From Paraburkholderia terricola (GTDB lineage Bacteria > Pseudomonadota > Gammaproteobacteria > Burkholderiales > Burkholderiaceae): a DNA stretch of 64,000 nt. The translations under genes were made by a program, and so were the position numbers. This document shows, piece by piece, positions 1 through 5,874 of this stretch. Below the pieces are notes generated by a model. That model saw only the letters and a list, made by a program, of their open reading frames with translations, was not told the DNA's origin and searched no databases. The DNA is taken from NCBI RefSeq assembly GCF_900142195.1, contig NZ_FRAB01000007.1, forward strand, positions 1 to 64,000. Reading direction: 5' to 3'. How positions within the stretch are numbered: position 1 is the first letter of the stretch; every line of letters starts with the position of its first letter.

Positions 1-1
1 T

Positions 2-196
2 GTATTCGCCGATGCCGATACGAAGATCGTCAACGATGAGGGGCTGCACGTGATCCGCATGCCGGAGCACTATGGCCTGCTGTCGCCGATTCTGCACGTG
101 GTGCCGCTGCAGTTGCTGGCGTATCACACGGCGTGCGCGCGGGGCACGGACGTGGATAAGCCGCGGAACCTGGCGAAATCGGTTACGGTTGAGTGA
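2..196 (+). CDS. glmS: GlmS, glucosamine-6-phosphate synthase (C-terminal end only)
   Basis: This is the last 64 codons of a gene that begins left of the window. GlmS (glutamine--fructose-6-phosphate aminotransferase) makes glucosamine-6-phosphate from fructose-6-phosphate and glutamine in the cytoplasm, the entry to UDP-GlcNAc and so to peptidoglycan, LPS and capsule. The visible part carries the family's terminal signature: [16 protein letters not shown] followed by [19 protein letters not shown] and the stop at 194-196. This is the end of the second SIS isomerase domain, including the Lys of [13 protein letters not shown] that sits in the active site. The reading frame starts at base 2. 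The T6SS cargo island begins immediately after it on the opposite strand. Confidence 0.95.
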   Translation, partial: VFADADTKIVNDEGLHVIRMPEHYGLLSPILHVVPLQLLAYHTACARGTDVDKPRNLAKSVTVE

Positions 197-317
197 CGGG
201 CCAAGGCGCGTTGGCCGGCCCATTGGGCAGTACCATTAGCCACTCCACCGCCGCAGCCGGGTACTCGTCCGGCCACTCCTTTGTCGGAGATTTCACCGCT
301 TCCCGCATCCGCGACAG
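183..317 (-). pseudogene. In-frame continuation of the 318-590 gene beyond an amber codon
   Basis: Directly after the TAG at 318-320 the same frame reads LSRMREAVKSPTKEWPDEY and on through AAAVEWLMVLP to a TAA at 183-185, inside the last codons of convergent glmS. The stretch uses G/C at most third positions and reads like folded protein rather than noise, suggesting the stop interrupts an originally longer gene. An internal ATG (MREAV) has no convincing ribosome site. A sequencing error, a true nonsense mutation, or read-through could each explain it. Confidence 0.45.
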
Positions 318-590
318 CTAGTCTCCAAATGGGTTGTCAGTATCCTTGACCTCGGTACTGAGGTTGTACTCCGCACGCACGGCCTTGAGCACGTCCTCGA
401 TGTCGCGGTCGAAGCCGACTGCGTTGCCGAAATGGGTCATGTTCCAGTTACATCCCGTTTTGTCAGGCTCCTGCACCTGCGGTCGCGGCACGCGAATCTT
501 CACACCGTCCTCGACGATTGCCTGCAGTCGATGGATTCGCCGGTCAACCTCCTGCTGAAGCCTGGAGGCGTTGAGCGTCTTACGTATCAT
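318..590 (-). CDS. Small protein of unknown function (90 aa, ends at an amber codon)
   Basis: I do not recognise a function. The ATG at 588-590 has a very good ribosome site (AAGGAGA, 596-602), which is why it is preferred over a longer open frame reaching 674; that upstream stretch belongs to a PAAR remnant. The protein starts MIRKTLNASRLQQEVDRRIH, is soluble, has no signal peptide, and contains a GCNWNMTHFGNAVGF segment and a terminal DNPFGD. It is the last gene of the leftward T6SS cargo island, so a role beside the effector/immunity genes is possible but unproven. The frame stays open after the TAG at 318-320 for 44 more codons with coding-like composition, so the 90-aa product may be a truncated form of a protein of about 135 residues. 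Confidence 0.6.
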   Translation of the reverse strand: MIRKTLNASRLQQEVDRRIHRLQAIVEDGVKIRVPRPQVQEPDKTGCNWNMTHFGNAVGFDRDIEDVLKAVRAEYNLSTEVKDTDNPFGD

Positions 591-747
591 CCGGGTCTCC
601 TTGCTGTCGGTGTTGCAAAAGACCGGGGCGCCGAGATAGGCTAGTGGGCGCCACCTCAAACGACGAGCCAGCAATCCCGTCGAGCTCCACGCCGGTGCGG
701 TCCGTCTTATCGTCCTTCAGGATAAATCTGCGGCTCACGCTGGTCAC
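591..747 (-). pseudogene. PAAR-domain spike protein remnant, frameshifted
   Basis: From a GTG at 745-747 the frame reads MTSVSRRFILKDDKTDR then GVELDGIAGSSFE, which matches the opening strand pattern of PAAR-repeat proteins that cap the VgrG tip of the T6SS. At about 655-660 the PAAR reading continues in another frame as RPLAYLGAPVFCNTDSK, containing the usual PLAYLGAPVFC step and one metal-ligand Cys. The remainder of the PAAR domain is absent, and the ribosome site of the next gene (318-590) lies in its last codons. The start lies about 40 bp after the stop of the immunity gene at 788-1873, the same arrangement as at 3173. Non-functional in this form. Confidence 0.6.
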
Positions 748-971
748 TTCATTTTCTCAATTGAGCTGTTGGCAATGTATAAGAGCTTCACGCTCGCCTG
801 ACGAGACGCCATGTAACCCAGTGAACACGCCGCTCACCCGAACCGGGCGCGCTGGCGAGAACATCCGGCATGACCTTGCCCTTCGATGCCTCGATGCGGT
901 GATTCTCGAAGTCTTTCGCTTCCCACGTACCCGTTACCGGGCAAATGTCGCCTGTTCGGACTTCAACTTCT
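671..971. repeat. 301-bp direct repeat, copy 1
   Basis: Nearly identical to 3097-3397 in the same orientation (about 12 differences counted by eye, roughly 96% identity). It spans the first 26 or so codons of a PAAR remnant, the short gap, and the last 60 or so codons of an immunity gene. The two copies lie 2,426 bp apart and flank two immunity genes and a collapsed effector gene. They are a substrate for recombination that would delete or amplify that block. Confidence 0.9.
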
Positions 972-1873
972 CCTGCGGGTTCTTCCTGGACGCTAGCTTC
1001 TGAATCTATCCTGCGTTCGAGGAAATATTCGGATTCGTCTGGGAGGATGTCGTCCTTGTATCGGACATCTTCCCATAGAAGGCGCCAATAGGTTCCAACA
1101 CGTTCCGCTCGCGCCTGTGCCTCGCTCCACTCATCGATATAAGGCGCCTTCCCTTCGGCGACCAGATAATTGAAGCAGCCATTGTTCTCTGTTTTCTTGA
1201 CGCCCAAGGGTACGATGCCGAACGCCTTCTCGCGCTCCACCCTGACTGGTTCCCATATGCCATCCGTTGGCACGCGCTGCCCGGAGCGAACAATGAGGTC
1301 GGTGCCGGTCGGCACATCGGGAAGCTCGGCGGGGAAGACGGGATAAGGCAGCTCATAGAACAAGAATTTATAGGCGTCTGGATTTAAGAGACTCCCAGCG
1401 CTCGGGCAAAGGGCAGTCATATGCGGCGCATCAGGCACTTCCGTAGGCGCATACTCGCCTGGAAATTCGCTCGCGCGCATTAACTTGTGAAGCGCTTCCA
1501 CGAGCGGCGGGTAGGGCGCCAGTTGCATACCTCGCTCCCAATAGTCTGAGTCCGTATAGAAGTACCGAGATATCGTGCCGGCCTTGTCGAGCGCGAGCGC
1601 AAAAGGTTCTCCCGCACGCCACACAAATCGATGACCCTTCGCGAGCTCCGACAAACCTCGGTTATAAAGGCTCAGAACCTCATAAATCCCGGGCAGTGTA
1701 TCGGGGTCCATCTGCTCTGGCTGGCTCTTCGACCAGTTCTTCACTGCAGCTTCATACGAGTGCGTGAACAACTCCCAAGCATCACGCTTGCGCTTCCACA
1801 GCGAATAGCTGCTGAGCCGCTTTAGCAACCAGAAGACGCGACGCCGCACGTCGTCGTCCTGCATGTCATACAT
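788..1873 (-). CDS. T6SS immunity protein, paralogue A (Imm71/Imm72-like)
   Basis: A 361-aa cytoplasmic-type protein without signal peptide or membrane segment, one of three paralogues downstream of vgrG and a candidate effector. The N-terminal helical part shares MQDD..RR.VFWLLKRLSSYSLW with the other two copies. The middle has SGQRVPTDGIWEPV, then NNGCFNYLVA and YWRLLWED. The C-terminus has TGDICPVTGTWEAKDF and ends WVTWRLVRRA. The GIWEP and GTWEA segments look like two copies of one small beta-rich unit. The position next to effector genes and the repeated, diverging paralogues suggest it neutralises an effector. The label Imm71/Imm72-like is from memory of Burkholderia annotations, not a search. 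Its ATG lies 3 bp after the final stop of the interrupted paralogue upstream, so the two are coupled. Confidence 0.7.
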   Translation of the reverse strand: MYDMQDDDVRRRVFWLLKRLSSYSLWKRKRDAWELFTHSYEAAVKNWSKSQPEQMDPDTLPGIYEVLSLYNRGLSELAKGHRFVWRAGEPFALALDKAGTISRYFYTDSDYWERGMQLAPYPPLVEALHKLMRASEFPGEYAPTEVPDAPHMTALCPSAGSLLNPDAYKFLFYELPYPVFPAELPDVPTGTDLIVRSGQRVPTDGIWEPVRVEREKAFGIVPLGVKKTENNGCFNYLVAEGKAPYIDEWSEAQARAERVGTYWRLLWEDVRYKDDILPDESEYFLERRIDSEASVQEEPAGEVEVRTGDICPVTGTWEAKDFENHRIEASKGKVMPDVLASAPGSGERRVHWVTWRLVRRA

Positions 1874-1876
1874 GCT

Positions 1877-2971
1877 TCACGCTCTCCCGAACAGCCGCCA
1901 AGTCACCCAATGCATTTTCTTTTCGCCCAGGTTATCTGCAACCATCAGGTCCGGCATCACCGCGCCTGCAGCTACGTGAATAGGCGAATCGTCGTATTTT
2001 TCTGCACGCCACACGCCAGAAACGGGGCAGATGTCACCGGTCTTAACGTCTGGAACGTCAGCAGGCTAGGCGGGCGCATCTTCGTGCTTCGCAACGAGGA
2101 AATATTGTGACTCGTCCGGAATCACCCCATCCTTATATCTCGTGTCTTCCCACAATAGACGCCAGTGAGTACTCGTGACCGCAGACTGCAAGGTGCGCGG
2201 GTCCGGCCGCCCTTTGATATTCGGCGCGTGAGTCCCTTTGACCAAATAGTTAAAGCACCCATTGTTTTCTTCCGTCCTCTCGCCGACCGATAGCGGTCCT
2301 AGCACCTTACCGCGACTAATCTTTACTGGCTCCCAAATGCCGTCGGCAGTAACCTCGTCGCCGGACTCGATTACCGGACCTTGGGGTGGAGGGATTTCCT
2401 GAAGTGAGGGGGGAAAAACAGGGTAATCCAATTCGTAGAACTGGTACTTGTAGCGGTCCTGGTCCAGAAGTAATGTCGCCGACCGCAACTGGGCAAAATT
2501 GTCGTTTGAGGCCGCAACCTCGAACGGCGCGTGCTCCATCTGGAACTCGGATGCACGCATCAATCGGGCAAGTCTATCCACCTTGGGCGGATATGGAGCC
2601 AGTTGAGCGCCTCGCTCCCAATACGACGGGTGGGGAAGGAAATACTGGCAGAGATGACAGTAGCGACCGACCGCGAGTTCCAATGGTTGACGATCTTTCC
2701 AAATGAAACGATATCCACGCGCTAGCTGTTCCAAACCCTTGTCATATAGACCCAGAATCTCGTAGATGGTCGACAGGTTGTCAGCCGGCATGTACTCCGG
2801 GTCACTCTCTGCCCAAGTTTTGACGGCGACTTCGTACTCGTTCGCAAAGGTGGCAAACGCGTCGCGCTTCCTTTTCCAGAGCGCATAGCTTGTCAGCCTC
2901 TTAAGCAACCAGAAAACTTGACGGCGAGTTAAGTCATCCTGCATGTCGTATTGCTTCATCGTATATGTCAC
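1877..2971 (-). pseudogene. T6SS immunity protein, paralogue B, interrupted by an amber codon
   Basis: The gene starts at a GTG (2969-2971, MTYTMKQYDMQDD) overlapping by 4 bp (GTGA) the stop of an effector remnant, as paralogue C overlaps its own effector. It encodes 301 residues homologous to its neighbours (VFWLLKRLTSYALW, GIWEPVKISRGKV, NNGCFNYLVKGT, THWRLLWED) and meets TAG at 2066-2068. The same frame then continues for 62 codons with the conserved family ending (TGDICPVSGVWRAEKY, MHWVTWRLFGRA) to TGA at 1877-1879. With the continuation it would be 363-364 residues, matching paralogues A (361) and C (368). The 301-aa product could still exist, lacking the last domain. Codon use after the stop is unchanged, so the lesion looks recent. 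Confidence 0.8.
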
Positions 2972-3173
2972 CGTTGCGTCTCGAGATTGGCGCCAGTTCT
3001 CACCCCAGCCGTCTTCACACTGTTCGTCTGCGTAACCTTGCTCTGAACTTCATCGGCCGAGAGCCGAATCGCCTCCTACGACAACACCTTCGTTCTGCAA
3101 TCCCGTCGAGCATTACGCCGTTGCGGTCCGTCTTGTCGTCCTTCAGGATAACTCTGCGGCTCACGCTGGTCAC
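2968..3173 (-). pseudogene. PAAR-effector gene with its middle deleted (first and last codons remain)
   Basis: From GTG at 3171-3173 about 27 codons read MTSVSRRVILKDDKTDR then GVMLDGIAE, the PAAR start also seen at 747. After a 17-bp junction and a frame change, 35 codons (3075-2968) read EAIRLSADEVQSKVTQ ... GANLETQR and stop at TGA 2968-2970. This ending aligns with that of the intact effector at 4317-5837 (RRLASDEIQTKMTN ... ANEERAQ) and keeps the 4-bp GTGA overlap with the following immunity gene. The simplest reading is one ancestral PAAR-plus-toxin gene collapsed by an internal deletion, leaving its immunity gene behind. Confidence 0.65.
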
Positions 3174-3397
3174 TTCATTTTCCCAATTGAACTGTCGGCA
3201 ATGTATAAGAGCTTCACGCTCGCCTGACGAGACGCCATGTAACCCAGTGAACACGGCGCTCACCCGAACCGGGCGCGCTGGCGAGAACATCCGGCATGAC
3301 CTTGCCCTTCGATGCCTCGATGCGGTGATTCTCGAAGTCTTTCGCTTCCCACGTACCCGTTACCGGGCAAACGTCGCCTGTTCGGACTTCAATTTCC
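3097..3397. repeat. 301-bp direct repeat, copy 2
   Basis: Second copy of the repeat at 671-971. It covers the 3' end of immunity paralogue C and the start of the collapsed PAAR-effector gene. Sequence identity falls off sharply on both sides: left of 3097 the PAAR reading breaks, and right of 3397 the immunity genes diverge to ordinary paralogue similarity. This implies a recent conversion or duplication limited to this stretch. Confidence 0.9.
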
Positions 3398-4320
3398 TCC
3401 ACGGGCTCGTCGCGGTCCGTTGCCCCATCCGTCGGCGCACGTTCAAGGAAATACTCAGACTCGTCGGGAATAACACCGTCCTTGTATCGGTCGTCTTCCC
3501 AAAGGAGCCGCCAATGGGTACTGACCTTGTCCACCTGGCCTGTCGCCGCATGAAACTCGCCTGTTATCGCGGGCGCTCGCGTCCCAGCTACTAGATAGTT
3601 AAAGCACCCCTCGTTTTTTTCGCTTTTTGCGCCGAAAGCGATAACCCCTAGTACTTTCTCACGATGGATTTTTACGGGCTCCCATATGCCATCGACCGGA
3701 ATTTCCTGCCCCGAGCGCACAATCGGCTCCGCGCCAAGGGGCACTTCTGGCAGGTTGTTCGGGAATACCGGGTACGGGAGTTGGTAAAACTCATATTTAT
3801 AGGCGTCTGGGTTCAGCAGTCCCCCAGGTGATGTCCAATGTGCAGATAGGTTTGGAACATACGGCACCTCGAGAGCAGACTGCTCGCCGTGATACTCGGA
3901 AGCACGCATGAGACGATTTAGCGCCTCCACCTTCGGCGGATATGGAGCCTCCTGCTGACCGCGCTCCCAATAACGGGGGTCTGTATAAAAGTAGCTGGTG
4001 ACAGTGTAGTAGTTCGTTATGGCCAACCGAAATGGCTGGCCTTCACGCCACACGAAGCGTCGACCTTTCGCCAACTCTTCCAAACCTTGGTTATACAGAC
4101 TTAACGTCTCGTAGATGATTGGGAGCAGGTCTGCAGACATCTGCTCCGGGTCGCTCTTTGGCCACGTCTTGACCGCCGTCTCGTAGGCATGGGTAAACGT
4201 TTCCCATGCGTCTCGTTTTCGCGCCCAGAGCGAATAGCTGCTCAACCTCTTCAGTAACCAGAATACTTGACGTCGTGTACTGTCGTCCTGCATATCGTAC
4301 TGCGTCACCGGATAGCTCAC
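3214..4320 (-). CDS. T6SS immunity protein, paralogue C (Imm71/Imm72-like), cognate of the intact effector
   Basis: A 368-aa soluble protein. GTG at 4318-4320 overlaps the effector stop (GTGA), the tight coupling typical of toxin-immunity pairs, so it is the best candidate for protection against the 506-aa effector. It has the family pattern: YDMQDDSTRRQVFWLLKRL near the start, SGQEIPVDGIWEPV at about 210, NEGCFNYLVAGT at about 245, THWRLLWED at about 278, and TGDVCPVTGTWEAKDF near the end. Its last 60 or so residues are almost identical to paralogue A because of the direct repeat, while the rest has diverged. The exact Imm family name is uncertain. Confidence 0.72.
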   Translation of the reverse strand: MSYPVTQYDMQDDSTRRQVFWLLKRLSSYSLWARKRDAWETFTHAYETAVKTWPKSDPEQMSADLLPIIYETLSLYNQGLEELAKGRRFVWREGQPFRLAITNYYTVTSYFYTDPRYWERGQQEAPYPPKVEALNRLMRASEYHGEQSALEVPYVPNLSAHWTSPGGLLNPDAYKYEFYQLPYPVFPNNLPEVPLGAEPIVRSGQEIPVDGIWEPVKIHREKVLGVIAFGAKSEKNEGCFNYLVAGTRAPAITGEFHAATGQVDKVSTHWRLLWEDDRYKDGVIPDESEYFLERAPTDGATDRDEPVEEIEVRTGDVCPVTGTWEAKDFENHRIEASKGKVMPDVLASAPGSGERRVHWVTWRLVRRA

Positions 4321-5837
4321 TGTGCCCGCTCCTCGTTCGCGCTGTCAACGCGTAGGCCAGCTGTCGCCTTCGCATTTGTCATCTTTGTCTGAATTTCATC
4401 ACTTGCCAGCCTCCTCGTTCGCACCGCACCGTGAGTACTCGACGAGAACTTACTATAACCGTACACATCTTCAACGTTTGTCCAATGGGTAGGAAAAAAG
4501 TCCATCCTCACTCCGTCTATCACCATCGACTCTGCTTCACCCGTTTCTTTCACGCGCTTTCCGACGGTGTTAATCTCTTCGGCAAATCTTCCCATATCAA
4601 TGACAAGCTGCTTGCCGCCACCCTCCAGGTATTGGGCAGGCCTCTTGATGCCGAACTGCTCGGCAATTTGACCAGCCCACGCTTTCGCCTCAGGCATACG
4701 CTTAGCGAGGTCGGCAGGGAACTGAAGGACCGCTAGAAAGCCGTTACCGTTCCACTCGTCAAGCACAGCGGCTCGCACCCGCCACTCCTCTGCGTCTTTG
4801 GGCGCTGAACCCAGCCCCCAAAACGACGGCTGGTTATATCCAGCCGCCATGCTTCCCTCTGGAGCGTGTGTGCTCGGATTCCCGAAGGCCCGATATACAG
4901 ATTTTCCTGCTAAGTCATTGGCATCCATTGCGACAACTTCACCATGAAACGTGGCCAGTTTCGTGAAGACTTCCGCATCACCGGTCGCGACGGTTTTGCC
5001 CCTGCGCGCCAGAATATCCGGCCACCCCTGGTCGATTTTCGATTGATACTTGCCACGGATTGCCGCTTCAACCTTGCCCTTATCGGCGGCGCACTCCGTC
5101 GAAGCAAAACGCCCCTGGCGAATTTCCCGCGCGAGCTTGCGTTCCTCCAGATACGCCTCGGCCTCACGCCTTACCTTCGGCATGCCGCCCGTGGCAATTT
5201 CATGAATTTCGCCACGATAGACCATATTCTGGAGGGTCTTCAGTTTCGCATCGAGTTCCTTGACAGCCTTTGGAACCATCTGGTCCGCAAGATCCTGCAG
5301 AGCGCGAAACCCGTCGCCAACCCGTGCAAGTTGCGCGCGCCACATCTCTGGCAGAAGCTGTCCGACGCGCGCTTTCAGCGAGCGCTCGATAGCCAGACGC
5401 ACGGTCGCACAGAAGTCTTTCACCTTGGAGAGCAACTGCGACTGGTACTTGCCGACGTCGAGCGCCTTCAACCACTGCGGCGCATCACCGTGCCCCATCC
5501 TGTTCAGGAACTGGACCACCTCGTGCAGCAGTTCCGCATCCTTTGCCGCGTCACCCGCCACCCGCAATGCAAGCCGACCAACCCCCTTGATAACTCCGCC
5601 GACAACAGGAATCAGCGCGAATACGAGAACGATGAGCAAGACCCACTGCATTACTTCCTGGCGTTTTCGGGGGTCCGAACTCATCCCTATGCTCACAGAC
5701 AACAGGTCGCGCACGGCGGTTACGTCGCCCACCAGCGGAATCATGCCGATAGCCGCATCGGTGATGACCTGGCTGATAGTCTGCTTCTCGTTGAACGCGC
5801 CCTGCAGCGTCCCCCAGCACCATTGACCGACCTCCAA
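4317..5837 (-). CDS. Candidate T6SS effector with possible ADP-ribosyltransferase-like C-terminal domain
   Basis: A 506-aa protein between vgrG (37-bp gap) and its presumed immunity gene (4-bp overlap). Seen: residues 30-50 IGMIPLVGDVTAVRDLLSV and a strong hydrophobic stretch at about 64-90, typical of the pre-toxin region of VgrG/PAAR-linked effectors. A helical charged middle with GEIHEIATGGMPKVRREAE follows. The C-terminal domain at about 300-430 contains VYRAFG, YNQPSFWGLG, a DEWNGNGF segment and QYLEGGGKQLVID. The order R(FG) - S-W-G - E/G-rich-Q resembles ADP-ribosyltransferase-fold toxins; this is inference only. No ATG is available: the TTG at 5835-5837 is used, although coding-like residues (ELERRRLQGAS) extend upstream towards the vgrG stop without a standard start. 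Confidence 0.7.
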   Translation of the reverse strand: MEVGQWCWGTLQGAFNEKQTISQVITDAAIGMIPLVGDVTAVRDLLSVSIGMSSDPRKRQEVMQWVLLIVLVFALIPVVGGVIKGVGRLALRVAGDAAKDAELLHEVVQFLNRMGHGDAPQWLKALDVGKYQSQLLSKVKDFCATVRLAIERSLKARVGQLLPEMWRAQLARVGDGFRALQDLADQMVPKAVKELDAKLKTLQNMVYRGEIHEIATGGMPKVRREAEAYLEERKLAREIRQGRFASTECAADKGKVEAAIRGKYQSKIDQGWPDILARRGKTVATGDAEVFTKLATFHGEVVAMDANDLAGKSVYRAFGNPSTHAPEGSMAAGYNQPSFWGLGSAPKDAEEWRVRAAVLDEWNGNGFLAVLQFPADLAKRMPEAKAWAGQIAEQFGIKRPAQYLEGGGKQLVIDMGRFAEEINTVGKRVKETGEAESMVIDGVRMDFFPTHWTNVEDVYGYSKFSSSTHGAVRTRRLASDEIQTKMTNAKATAGLRVDSANEERAQ

Positions 5838-5874
5838 CGAAGCGCCTTGAAGTCTTCTACGCTCCAGCTCACTG

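Noticed and set aside
183..2971. Programmed amber recoding (for example pyrrolysine insertion) in the T6SS island
   Set aside because: Two TAG codons are suggestive, but no downstream recoding element or pylTS-like genes are seen and surrounding remnants indicate ordinary decay.
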